From the NCBI GenBank assembly GCA_045543555.1, contig JAZQMQ010000024.1:124001-188000 (forward strand): DNA of 64,000 nt, given 5' to 3'. The notes beneath the pieces were generated by a model that searched no databases, had not been told where the DNA came from, and worked only from the letters and a program-made list of their open reading frames with translations. Both the position numbers and the translations under genes were made by a program. This document shows positions 1-8,190 of the stretch, piece after piece. The DNA comes from Colimorpha_A sp045543555. Its GTDB lineage: Bacteria; Bacillota; Clostridia; Oscillospirales; CAG-272. Each line of letters opens with the position of its first letter. Positions within the stretch are counted from its first letter, which is position 1.

Positions 1-2
1 TC

Positions 3-794
3 AACGAAGGCACAGTAATCGAGGCTACTGTATGTGAGGCTATTAAGGGCGGCGTACTTCTTAACTACGAGGGCAACCGCATCTTCGTACCTGCATCCCA
101 GACCGGTATTGCAAAGGATGGAGATCTTTCCGTTCTTGTAGGAACCGTTCAGAAAGCCAAGATCATCGAGATCAAGGAAGACAAGAAGAGAGCTGTTGCT
201 TCTATCCGCAAGGTTAAGAGCGAAGAAAGAAAGGCTGCTGAAGCTGATTTCTGGGCAAACATTGAGGTTGGTAAGCAGTATAGCGGCGAAGTTAAGTCCC
301 TCACCTCTTACGGCGCATTCGTTGACCTCGGCGGTGTTGACGGTATGGTACATAGAACCGAGCTTTCTTGGACCAGAATCAAGAGCCCTGCTGATGTAGT
401 TTCCGTTGGCGACGTTATTACAGTATTCGTTAAGGAATTCGACGCAGAAGCGAAGAGAATTTCTCTCGGATACAAGACCGAGGAGACTAATCCCTGGAAC
501 GTATTTATGAATACCTACAAGGTTGGCGACGTTGCTGAGGTTAAGATCGTTAGCCTTATGCCTTTCGGCGCATTTGCTGAGGTAGTTAACGGTGTTGACG
601 GACTCATTCACATCTACCAGATCACCGACAAGAAAATTTCCAAGCCTGCTGACGTTCTTGCTGTAGGCGATGTCGTTAAGGCAGAGATCATTGCTGTTGA
701 CGAAGAAAATCATAAGATCAGCCTTTCTATGAGAACTATCCTTGAGAGCTCCTCTGATAATGAGGCTGAGGAAACTGCAAACGAAGAAGAGTAA
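3..794 (+). CDS. S1 RNA-binding domain protein, 3' part (ribosomal protein S1-like)
   Basis: The reading frame is open from the first bases, so the gene starts before the window. It encodes the end of one S1 (OB-fold) domain, with the KGG and FVPASQ signatures of S1 proteins, then two complete S1 domains. These begin near VGKQYSGEV and VGDVAEVKI and each carries the GAF and VDGxxH pattern. A glutamate-rich tail ends the protein. S1 proteins bind mRNA, and in Firmicutes they are often stand-alone or fused behind IspH; which form this is cannot be decided because the N-terminus is missing. An intrinsic terminator follows directly. Confidence 0.85.
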   Translation, partial: NEGTVIEATVCEAIKGGVLLNYEGNRIFVPASQTGIAKDGDLSVLVGTVQKAKIIEIKEDKKRAVASIRKVKSEERKAAEADFWANIEVGKQYSGEVKSLTSYGAFVDLGGVDGMVHRTELSWTRIKSPADVVSVGDVITVFVKEFDAEAKRISLGYKTEETNPWNVFMNTYKVGDVAEVKIVSLMPFGAFAEVVNGVDGLIHIYQITDKKISKPADVLAVGDVVKAEIIAVDEENHKISLSMRTILESSSDNEAEETANEEE

Positions 795-805
795 TCTATA
801 ATTTA

Positions 806-836
806 ACACCCCTCGATCAGTCGAGGGGTGTTTTTG
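806..836 (+). terminator. Intrinsic terminator of the S1-domain gene
   Basis: An 11-bp GC-rich stem (acacccctcga pairing with tcgaggggtgt) around a 4-base loop is followed directly by a run of T. It lies 12 bases after the stop codon. Confidence 0.9.
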
Positions 837-921
837 GTTGATATGATTAATTATGAGTGCTCTAATTTGTGCATAATGGATATTTTTTTGATGATTTTTT
901 ACAAAAATGAATATATAAATA

Positions 922-950
922 TTGACAAATCGTCAAATATAATGTATGAT
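922..950 (+). promoter_or_regulatory. Promoter for rsmE and downstream genes
   Basis: TTGACA (922-927) and TATGAT (945-950) are separated by 17 bases, a near-consensus sigma-A promoter. The -35 box lies in an interrupted inverted repeat, TTGAC-5-GTCAA (922-936), which could be an operator. Confidence 0.75.
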
Positions 951-1026
951 AATTAAAAAGGCGGATTATGAGTGTTAAAACGTGTTATTTTGTCATAATC
1001 GCTGTCTGAATTTGGAGATTCATGAG

Positions 1027-1758
1027 ATGCAGAGGTTCTTTCTTTCAAATAATGCCTTTGACGGTAAGGTCTTTGTAATAACCGGTGATGATGCATTTCA
1101 TATATCACGTTCGTTGCGTATGCGCATAGGAGACGAAATGTCTATCAGCATTTCGGACGGAAGAATATTCGATTGTGTATTAACTTCTTTTACCTCAGAC
1201 ACCGTAACTGCCGAGGTTGTGTCGGTTTCTCAATGCCAAACAGAGAGCCCTTGTCGAATACACATCTATCAAGCTCTTCCAAAGTCGGACAAGCTTGAAA
1301 CAGTAATACAAAAGTCGGTTGAGTGCGGAGCTTATTCTATTACGCCTTTCATCAGTTCAAGATGTATTGCAAAAGAAAGCGGATCGTTTGAGAAAAAGCT
1401 TGTAAGATATAACCGCATCTCCCTTGAAGCCGCAAAGCAATGCGGAAGAGGTATTGTTCCGGAGGTCAGACCCATCTTGTCGTTTGATAAGATGCTTGCC
1501 GAAGCATCGAGGTCTGAACTGTCGCTGTTTTGCTACGAAGCGGACGGAACAAAGCCAATAAATAATATCTTAAAACCTGATGTGCGTGAAATATCGGTAA
1601 TCGTAGGCTCTGAGGGTGGTTTCTCTGATGAGGAAGCTACATTGGCAAAAAATAAAGGGCTTACACTTTGCGGTCTTGGGAAAAGAATATTAAGATGTGA
1701 AACCGCGCCGCTTTTTGTTCTTTCGTGTCTTTCGTTCTATTATGAACTTGGCATATAA
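1027..1758 (+). CDS. rsmE: 16S rRNA (uracil1498-N3)-methyltransferase
   Basis: RsmE methylates N3 of U1498 in 16S rRNA on assembled 30S subunits, using S-adenosylmethionine. The 243-residue product has the family layout: an N-terminal PUA-like part starting MQRFFLSNNAF, then a SPOUT (trefoil-knot) methyltransferase domain with PKSDKLE (85-91), the SAM-binding loop IVGSEGGFS (192-200) and LGKRILRCETAP near 217-228. The frame is open further upstream from a GTG, but ATG 1027 has GGAG nine bases before it and matches the family N-terminus, so it is the chosen start. A promoter lies about 75 bases upstream, and a regulator gene follows after 35 bases. Confidence 0.92.
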   Translation: MQRFFLSNNAFDGKVFVITGDDAFHISRSLRMRIGDEMSISISDGRIFDCVLTSFTSDTVTAEVVSVSQCQTESPCRIHIYQALPKSDKLETVIQKSVECGAYSITPFISSRCIAKESGSFEKKLVRYNRISLEAAKQCGRGIVPEVRPILSFDKMLAEASRSELSLFCYEADGTKPINNILKPDVREISVIVGSEGGFSDEEATLAKNKGLTLCGLGKRILRCETAPLFVLSCLSFYYELGI

Positions 1759-1793
1759 ATATTATTAATTATTATTTTTTGGAGGTTTGATCC

Positions 1794-2879
1794 ATGTCCA
1801 ATCGTTTGTTCCAGGGTATTATTCATCAAATGAAAGATTCAGTTGACCGTGTAATAGGAGTTATCGACGAAAACGGTATGATCATATCCTGCAGCGATCT
1901 AACCAAAATAGGAGGAACGAGACAAGGAATCCGCGACGAGCTCTCTTATTCGTCTGAGATCGTAATGTCCGGCGGATATACTTATCGTCCCATCGGTTCG
2001 GATTCTAAAGTTGAGTTTGTTGTATTCGTTGAGGGTGAGGATAAGCAGGCAGAACGTCTTGCGTCCATTCTTTCCGTATCTCTCGGTAGCATCAAGAGCC
2101 TTTATGATGATAAGTATGATAAGGCATCATTCATTAAGAATGTAATTCTTGATAATATTCTTCCCACCGATGTATATCCTAAGTCCAAGGAGCTTCATTT
2201 CTCAAACGACGTGGTAAGAGTCGTATTGCTTATCAAGTTCTACGGCAAGAACGAGGTTGTACCTTTCCAGATGGTACAGAATATGTTCCCCGATAAGAAC
2301 AAGGACTACGTTATCAGCGTTGGAGAGAGCGATATCGTGCTCGTAAAAGAGGTTAAGCCCTCTGTTGAGATAAAGACGATCGAAAAGCTCGCAAGAACTA
2401 TCGTCGACACCTTCGGATCCGAATTCTTTACCAAGGTTTCTGTTGGTATCGGTACTCCCGTTGAGTCCATAAAGGACCTTGCACGTTCTTATAAAGAAGC
2501 TCGGGTTGCAATTGAGGTTGGTAAGGTATTTGACACCGAAAAGAATATAATTTCTTATGAAAATCTCGGAATCGGACGTCTTATATATCAGCTCCCCACA
2601 ACACTTTGTGAGATGTTCTTGATGGAAGTGTTCAAGAGAGGAAGTCTCGAGTCTCTTGACCGTGAAACGCTTATGACTATTCAGTGCTTCTTCGAAAACA
2701 ATCTTAACGTTTCTGAGACGTCAAGAAAGCTTTTTGTACACAGAAACACTCTTGTATACCGTCTTGAAAAGGTGCGTAAGCTCACAGGTCTCGACCTTCG
2801 TGAATTTGAGCATGCTATTACCTTTAAGGTTGCTTTGATGGTTAAGAAGTATCTTACCTCTAAGCCCGCAAAGTATTGA
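1794..2879 (+). CDS. CdaR/PucR-family transcriptional regulator
   Basis: The product has 361 residues. The N-terminal part (IIHQMKDSVDRVIGVIDENG) resembles the sugar-diacid recognition domain of CdaR-type regulators. The middle could be a divergent GGDEF-like segment. The C-terminal 70 residues form a PucR-type helix-turn-helix with VSETSRKLFVHRNTLVYRLE and the following KVRKLTGLDLRE. This architecture belongs to ligand-responsive transcription factors that activate catabolic genes. No obvious target lies beside it, since neighbours serve rRNA modification and cell division, so the ligand and regulon are unknown. GGAGG nine bases before ATG 1794 fixes the start. An intrinsic terminator separates it from ftsE. 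Confidence 0.8.
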   Translation: MSNRLFQGIIHQMKDSVDRVIGVIDENGMIISCSDLTKIGGTRQGIRDELSYSSEIVMSGGYTYRPIGSDSKVEFVVFVEGEDKQAERLASILSVSLGSIKSLYDDKYDKASFIKNVILDNILPTDVYPKSKELHFSNDVVRVVLLIKFYGKNEVVPFQMVQNMFPDKNKDYVISVGESDIVLVKEVKPSVEIKTIEKLARTIVDTFGSEFFTKVSVGIGTPVESIKDLARSYKEARVAIEVGKVFDTEKNIISYENLGIGRLIYQLPTTLCEMFLMEVFKRGSLESLDRETLMTIQCFFENNLNVSETSRKLFVHRNTLVYRLEKVRKLTGLDLREFEHAITFKVALMVKKYLTSKPAKY

Positions 2880-2910
2880 TATCAACATTTGGTACTATTG
2901 ACTCGAAAAT

Positions 2911-2949
2911 ACGGAGGAACGGCAGAATTGCCGTTGCTCCGGTTTTTGC
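2911..2949 (+). terminator. Intrinsic terminator after the CdaR-like gene
   Basis: An interrupted stem (cggag, one mismatch, aacggca, against tgccgtt and ctccg) around gaat is followed by gtttttg. It isolates the ftsE operon from the regulator gene. Confidence 0.75.
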
Positions 2950-3004
2950 GTAACTGAAATAAATTCTGTTTTAGCTAAAATTTATAAGAAAGGCTTTAAC
3001 CGTC

Positions 3005-3691
3005 GTGATTGAATTCAAAAACGTGAAAAAAGTATATCCAAACGGTACCGTAGCGCTCGACGGTGTTGACCTTAAGATAGCTGACGGCGAGTTCGTTTTT
3101 ATTGTGGGTGCTTCAGGCGCGGGTAAGTCCACTTTAACAAAGCTGCTCACCCGTGAAGAAGCCATAACAGAAGGCGAGCTGACTGTTGATGAGTTTGATC
3201 TTGTAAGAATGCCAAACCGTAAGATCCCTTATTATCGCAGAGGAATCGGAGTGGTTTTTCAGGATTTCAGACTCCTTCATGATAAAACCGTATATGAAAA
3301 CGTTGCCTTTGCAATGGAAGTCGTTGGTGAATCGAGAAGAAATATCAAGAGGATCGTTCCGAGAATTCTTACACTTGTTGGTTTGCAGGATAAATTTAAC
3401 AGCTTTCCGGATCAGCTTTCGGGAGGGGAGCAGCAGAGAGTTGCTCTTGCAAGAGCATTGGCAAACAACCCTAAAACTATAATTGCAGACGAGCCTACGG
3501 GAAATATCGACCCTAAGCTGAGCCTTGAAATAATGAATCTTCTTATTAAGATCAGAAAACGTAACAGAACCGTTATAGTTGTAACTCATGAAAAACAGCT
3601 TGTTGATTACTTCTGTCAAAGAGTGGTTACCATTGAAAACGGTGTGGTTGTTAGCGATAGAAAGGGCGGTATGTTCAATGAGAAGGTATAG
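3005..3691 (+). CDS. ftsE: Cell-division ABC ATPase FtsE
   Basis: FtsE is the cytoplasmic ATPase of the FtsEX complex, which transmits ATP-driven movement through FtsX to peptidoglycan hydrolases at the septum. The 228 residues contain Walker A GASGAGKST (35-43), a Q-loop VVFQDFRLL, signature LSGGEQQRVALARAL and Walker B TIIADEPTGNID. Start is a GTG (MIEFKNVKKVYPNG) that matches the family N-terminus, with a weak AAAGG upstream. The end overlaps the start of ftsX by 14 bases, so translation is probably coupled. Confidence 0.95.
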   Translation: MIEFKNVKKVYPNGTVALDGVDLKIADGEFVFIVGASGAGKSTLTKLLTREEAITEGELTVDEFDLVRMPNRKIPYYRRGIGVVFQDFRLLHDKTVYENVAFAMEVVGESRRNIKRIVPRILTLVGLQDKFNSFPDQLSGGEQQRVALARALANNPKTIIADEPTGNIDPKLSLEIMNLLIKIRKRNRTVIVVTHEKQLVDYFCQRVVTIENGVVVSDRKGGMFNEKV

Positions 3692-5084
3692 ACCAACTTA
3701 TTTTATCGCACAGGCATTCAAGGGAATGTGGCGTAATAGAATGATGTCTCTTGCTTCTATTACGGTTTTGCTTTCCTGTCTGATCGTAATGGGATGTTTT
3801 TCTATGCTCATTATAAACGTCGATAACAATCTCGATTCCCTTGGAAATCTTAATGAGATAGTTGCGCTTGTGTATTCCGATAACAAGTATAAGGCTGATG
3901 ACGTGAAGGTTCTTCCTGACGATGTAAAATGTGATTCAAACACTTTTCTCGGATGGTCAACTGATCCCGATGCCGCCGAACCCCAGTATCTCCCCGGACA
4001 AAGCTATACCGTTGATCTCTCAGATGCCATAGCAGACCGAATTGTGCTTTACGCCGTATGGCAGAATAAGCCGGTACGAGACGGGGTATCTGTCAAGTAC
4101 GATACACTCGGTATTGCGGTAAATGAAGAGCTTGTGGGAATGAAGATTTCAGCCGGTGATACTGTTACGTTTCCCGCAGCGGTAACACCTAAAAATCCCA
4201 CGATCAAGTTTATTGGTTGGGCGTTGATACCGTCGGCTGAAAACGGTGTAATAACATCTGAACAGTACGTTGTATCCGAAGAAGACGTTAAGGGCGGTAC
4301 AGTTACTTTCTACGCAATTTGGGATCAAATGCCGAAATATTCGGAGTTTTCTCTTATATATGACAGTAACGGCGTTAACGTAGAGAACATGCCAACCGAT
4401 GCATCGATTATTCTTGATCGTGTTCAAGCCGAACTCAGCCAACTCTCAAATATTGAAAAAATCGATTTTCTTTCAAAAAGCGAAGCACTCGAGGAAGAGA
4501 TCGAAAAATATAAGGATTATCCCGGACTTCAGCAGTTTTTGAGTGAAGGGAAAAATCCTCTTCCCGATACGTTTGTTATCACATACATTGATAATTCCCA
4601 GGTCGACGCTCTGGAGCTTCAAATTCAGAATATTAACGGAGTTAGCAAGGTAAGATGTAGAACTGATATAGCACAGAGCATTGAGAGCCTTAAAAACGGC
4701 ATAATTATCGTGTTCAGCTGGTTTATGATAATACTCCTTGTTGTAAGTATCTTTGTAATAATCAATACGGTAAAGCTTGCAGTTGAGCATCGCCGAGAGG
4801 ATATCGCGATAATGAGATACATAGGAGCAACAAAATGGTTTATTGCGCTTCCGTTTGAACTCGAGGGCATTATTATCGGATCGTTTTCGGGCTTGGTTGC
4901 ATTCCTTGTACAGTGGTATACCTACGGATACGTTCAGGATATGATAACAAGTGAGATGCAAATGATCGATGTGGTTCCGTTCTCCGAAATGAAGGTTATA
5001 ATCTTCTTCGGTTGTATGATAATTGGAATTCTGACAGGTTACGTCGGAAGCCGAATTTCGATAAATAAACATTTAAATGCATAA
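3678..5084 (+). CDS. ftsX: Cell-division protein FtsX with a large repeat insertion in the outer loop
   Basis: FtsX is the membrane partner of FtsE and contacts a cell-wall hydrolase through its first outer loop. At 468 residues this one is far longer than the usual 290-310. Helices are seen near 24-46, 342-366, 388-412 and 438-458, with the conserved region EHRREDIAIMRYIGATKWFI before the third helix. Between NEIVALV (about 60-65) and the normal loop segment ILDRVQAELSQL...IDFLSKSEAL (from about 245) lie some 175 extra residues. They resemble Listeria-Bacteroides (InlB B-type, Flg_new) repeats: FLGW...LYAVW (90-128), KYDTLG...FIGW...FYAIW (140-215) and a third start, IYDSNG...MPTD (227-241). 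The start at ATG 3678 lies inside ftsE. The adjacent coiled-coil M23 protein is the likely partner. Confidence 0.93.
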   Translation: MRRYRPTYFIAQAFKGMWRNRMMSLASITVLLSCLIVMGCFSMLIINVDNNLDSLGNLNEIVALVYSDNKYKADDVKVLPDDVKCDSNTFLGWSTDPDAAEPQYLPGQSYTVDLSDAIADRIVLYAVWQNKPVRDGVSVKYDTLGIAVNEELVGMKISAGDTVTFPAAVTPKNPTIKFIGWALIPSAENGVITSEQYVVSEEDVKGGTVTFYAIWDQMPKYSEFSLIYDSNGVNVENMPTDASIILDRVQAELSQLSNIEKIDFLSKSEALEEEIEKYKDYPGLQQFLSEGKNPLPDTFVITYIDNSQVDALELQIQNINGVSKVRCRTDIAQSIESLKNGIIIVFSWFMIILLVVSIFVIINTVKLAVEHRREDIAIMRYIGATKWFIALPFELEGIIIGSFSGLVAFLVQWYTYGYVQDMITSEMQMIDVVPFSEMKVIIFFGCMIIGILTGYVGSRISINKHLNA

Positions 5085-5099
5085 TGAAAGGTTTGCTAA

Positions 5100-6380
5100 A
5101 TGAAAAGAATTGCAATTAAATCTATTGCGTTCATATTGGTATTTTCATTTGTAGCGATTTTTGTTGCAAATCTTGCGCCTTATAACGTTTTTGAAGCTGA
5201 TGCCGCAAGAATTACGCAGGCGGATATTCAAAAGATCAAGGATAAGATCAAAGCAAATGAAAATAAAATAAAGCAAAATGAAGCAAAGCTGAATACTTTG
5301 GCAAGCAATATAGAGAACTATCTCGATATTATAGAGGAGCTTCAAAATAAGATAAGTAACCTTGAAGATACTATATCTGATACAAAGGAGCTGATCTTAA
5401 AATATGAGGAGTTGATTGCTCAAACAGAGATTCAAATTTATGAGAGAGAAAATCATATAAATGCAAAGTATGACGATTTTCTAGAAATCATAAAAAAGAA
5501 TTTCGAAGACGGAAATCAGAGCTATCTTGAAATATTGTTTGAATCTAAAGGTTTTGCTGATTTTCTGTCACGCGCCGACCGTCTTGGATCGATCATATCT
5601 TATGAGCAGATGGTTCTTGCCTCTCTTGAAAAAGAAATTGAAGATCTTAAAAATTTAACAGCAACACTCAATGATGCTAAAAAAGAGACGGTTAATCTTG
5701 AAAATTATCATTCAAATGCAGAAAATGAGCTTACCAAGAGCTTAAATGAGGCTGAAGCACAGCTTGAAAAACTTCAAAATGATCAAGCGGCTCTTAAGAA
5801 GGTTCAGCAGCAGGCTGCTAACCTTGACAAACAGCTTGACAAGGAGCTTGAAGAGGCTCTGAAAAAATACCAGGATCAGCAAACTGCAGATGTCAATGCA
5901 AAGCTTCTGTGGCCGGTTGATCCCGTCAACAAGAGAATTTCGTCTCCATACGGATGGAGAATTCTTTGGGGCGAAAAGGACTTCCACCTCGGTATTGATA
6001 TTGTAGGTCCTAAAAAGGGAAGTATTGCAGGTGCCAATATTTACGCGTCTGCAGATGGAACTGTTATCACGGCAAAATATAATAATTCATACGGTTATTA
6101 CATACTTATTGACCATGGAAATAAAATATCTACACTTTATGCTCACTGTTCAAAGCTTCTTGTAAAAGTTGGTGATCGTGTTGAGCGTGGTCAGGTTATC
6201 GCATACGTTGGTCTAACGGGAAATACTAACGGATATCATCTTCATTATGAGGTCAGATATAGTGGTTCTACAACAAATCCTCTTGATAAAGACGGAAGTG
6301 CCAGTGAATCATGGCTTGTGATGATGCATAACGGTCAGTATGTTGATCCCGTTAAAAATAAGCTTCTCAGATACGATTGA
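5100..6380 (+). CDS. Secreted coiled-coil M23 peptidoglycan hydrolase (EnvC/PcsB-like)
   Basis: This is a probable septal murein endopeptidase controlled by FtsEX. The 426 residues begin with a signal peptide or anchor (basic MKRIAIK, then hydrophobic 8-28). Next comes a long coiled coil from about 40 to 262, rich in K, E, N and Q. A LytM/M23 domain spans about 275-410. Zinc ligands are visible as His296 and Asp300 (FHLGID) and His382 (HLHYEV), and the catalytic histidine is His349 (LYAHCS). All are present, so the enzyme should be active, unlike degenerate EnvC activators. A GAAAGG site lies nine bases before ATG 5100. The gene follows ftsX by 15 bases. Confidence 0.92.
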   Translation: MKRIAIKSIAFILVFSFVAIFVANLAPYNVFEADAARITQADIQKIKDKIKANENKIKQNEAKLNTLASNIENYLDIIEELQNKISNLEDTISDTKELILKYEELIAQTEIQIYERENHINAKYDDFLEIIKKNFEDGNQSYLEILFESKGFADFLSRADRLGSIISYEQMVLASLEKEIEDLKNLTATLNDAKKETVNLENYHSNAENELTKSLNEAEAQLEKLQNDQAALKKVQQQAANLDKQLDKELEEALKKYQDQQTADVNAKLLWPVDPVNKRISSPYGWRILWGEKDFHLGIDIVGPKKGSIAGANIYASADGTVITAKYNNSYGYYILIDHGNKISTLYAHCSKLLVKVGDRVERGQVIAYVGLTGNTNGYHLHYEVRYSGSTTNPLDKDGSASESWLVMMHNGQYVDPVKNKLLRYD

Positions 6381-6396
6381 TTTTAGAAGGTAAGCA

Positions 6397-7614
6397 ATGA
6401 ATAAGAAAATTTCTGTATGGACGTTGATCGTTTGCCTGATCGTTACAGTTGTTATTACGTTCAATACGACATATACGGTCCTAAACATCTTACACAATAA
6501 AGAAAAGGCGGAACTGCTTTCTCAAGATACTTTTATAGGATCGCTTTTAACTGTAAGTGAGCTGATAGAAAAGAACTATGCGGGCACTATCGACGATGAG
6601 GAGCTTAAGGACTCTGTTATAAGAGGTTATCTACAGGGAATAGGCGATAAATATAGCGCATATATGACCGCAAAGGAATATGAAGCATATAAGGCGGAGT
6701 TCGCAGGCAATACTGTTGGTGTTGGTATTAATGCACTGTTCGATATTGAACATAATGTAATTGAGGTTATTGATGTAGTTCCGAACTCTCCTGCGGAAAA
6801 AGCAGGCATTCTGGCGGGTGACTTTATTGTTGCAGTAGATGGAACAAGGGTTGATAAAGCGGGCTATTATGAAACTCTCGATCTGATCAGAGGCGAATCG
6901 GGAACTGAAGTTGTAATAACTGTACTGAGAAATAGCGAAGAAATTGATTTGCAGTGTATTCGCGCTGCTGTTGATGTTGTAACGGTTAAATATCGTGTGT
7001 ATTCCCTTGACAATACAGTAGGTGTAATAAGTATTTCATCTTTTTATTCTAAGACTCCCGAGGAACTGAAAGCCGCTGTTGAATCGCTTAAGGCATCAGG
7101 ATGTGAAAAGTTTGTATTCGACATAAGAAATAATGGCGGAGGGGAGCTTGGCTCCATAATAAATTCTCTTGATTATCTCCTACCAGAAGGTAAGCTTGCA
7201 GATATATTCTATAAAGTTACAGGAAAAACGAGCACTTATAAGTCAGATGCATCTTTTCTTGATGCAAGTGTTGCTGTAATAGTAAACGGAAATACCGCAA
7301 GTGCCGCCGAGCTTTTTGCGGCAGCACTTCGTGATTATACGAAGGAAGGGAAGTATGATGCAGTGCTGATAGGCACCACAACATACGGAAAGGGCGTATT
7401 CCAGAGCACATTTGAAATGCCTGACGGTTCGGCTTTTAAGATAACATGCGGACGATATGATCCTCCTTGCGGTGTAAACTACGATGGAAAAGGTGTTACG
7501 CCTGACGTTATTGAAGATCTCAGTGAAGAGGCAAAGAAAATCGGATATTATAAGCTGACAGATGATACTGATAATCAGCTTGCACTCGCCGTGGCAAAGC
7601 TTGCGGCCAAATAA
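6397..7614 (+). CDS. C-terminal processing protease, S41 family, with PDZ domain
   Basis: This is a membrane-anchored serine protease of the CtpA/CtpB type, 405 residues. An N-terminal helix (about 8-32) anchors it outside the membrane. A PDZ domain covers about 105-180 (VGVGINALF, PNSPAEKAGILAGDFI). The S41 core follows, with nucleophile Ser302 in GNTASAAELF and general base Lys332 in TTTYGKGVFQS, the Ser-Lys dyad of the family. It sits 16 bases after the M23 hydrolase, and ftsEX-M23-Ctp order recurs in Firmicutes. Trimming of a cell-wall hydrolase or its partner is a reasonable guess for the substrate but is not shown here. Confidence 0.92.
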   Translation: MNKKISVWTLIVCLIVTVVITFNTTYTVLNILHNKEKAELLSQDTFIGSLLTVSELIEKNYAGTIDDEELKDSVIRGYLQGIGDKYSAYMTAKEYEAYKAEFAGNTVGVGINALFDIEHNVIEVIDVVPNSPAEKAGILAGDFIVAVDGTRVDKAGYYETLDLIRGESGTEVVITVLRNSEEIDLQCIRAAVDVVTVKYRVYSLDNTVGVISISSFYSKTPEELKAAVESLKASGCEKFVFDIRNNGGGELGSIINSLDYLLPEGKLADIFYKVTGKTSTYKSDASFLDASVAVIVNGNTASAAELFAAALRDYTKEGKYDAVLIGTTTYGKGVFQSTFEMPDGSAFKITCGRYDPPCGVNYDGKGVTPDVIEDLSEEAKKIGYYKLTDDTDNQLALAVAKLAAK

Positions 7615-7689
7615 CTAAGTAAATATATGCTGTTTTTTCAGCAATAAATAAAAATAATAACAACCAATATAGAAATGGAGACTAAATTT

Positions 7690-8163
7690 ATGGCGAAGCA
7701 GATCATTGTTACCGAAGAGGGACTCAAAAAGCTTAATGAGGAGCTTGAATATCTCAAAACAACGAAACGTAAAGAGGTTGTTGAAGCTATCAGAATAGCT
7801 CTTTCTTTCGGCGACCTGTCTGAGAACAGCGAATATGATGAGGCGAAGAACGAACAGGCAAAGACTGAAGCCCGTATAAGCGAACTTGAGGAAAGCTTAA
7901 AGCACGTAAAGGTTATTTCCGAAAGTGAAGTTAATACTGACAAGGTAAACATTGGAAATATCGTTCTTGTTTATGATTTGGAATTTGAAGAAGATATTGA
8001 ATATACTCTTGTTGGTTCAACAGAGGCAGATCCACTCGTAAACAAGATTTCTGACCAATCGCCTATCGGTTCTGCACTTATAGGAAGATCTGTTGGTGAG
8101 ACTGTTGATGTTCACACTCCCGGCGGAATTATTAAGCTTGAGATCAAAGAAATCAAGAAGTAA
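7690..8163 (+). CDS. greA: Transcription elongation factor GreA
   Basis: GreA rescues backtracked RNA polymerase by stimulating cleavage of the transcript 3' end. The 157 residues have the N-terminal antiparallel coiled coil (about 1-75), including the tip FGDLSENSEYDEAKNEQ with its acidic residues, and a C-terminal FKBP-like domain with SPIGSALIGRSVGETV. An in-frame ATG at 7675 is rejected because its own bases hold the GGAG that sits nine bases before ATG 7690. Start MAKQIIVTEEGL matches the family. It precedes lysS by 27 bases, the usual greA-lysS pairing. Confidence 0.95.
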   Translation: MAKQIIVTEEGLKKLNEELEYLKTTKRKEVVEAIRIALSFGDLSENSEYDEAKNEQAKTEARISELEESLKHVKVISESEVNTDKVNIGNIVLVYDLEFEEDIEYTLVGSTEADPLVNKISDQSPIGSALIGRSVGETVDVHTPGGIIKLEIKEIKK

Positions 8164-8190
8164 GTTTGTCCTTAAATAGAGGTAAAAACA

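Noticed and set aside
982..1026. GTG start for rsmE at 982
   Set aside because: The 15 extra codons do not fit the family and ATG 1027 has the better ribosome site.
5816..5850. Short repeats in the M23 protein gene as a CRISPR or tandem-repeat array
   Set aside because: They are codon echoes of coiled-coil residues (K, E, Q, L), not spaced identical repeats. No CRISPR array was seen anywhere.
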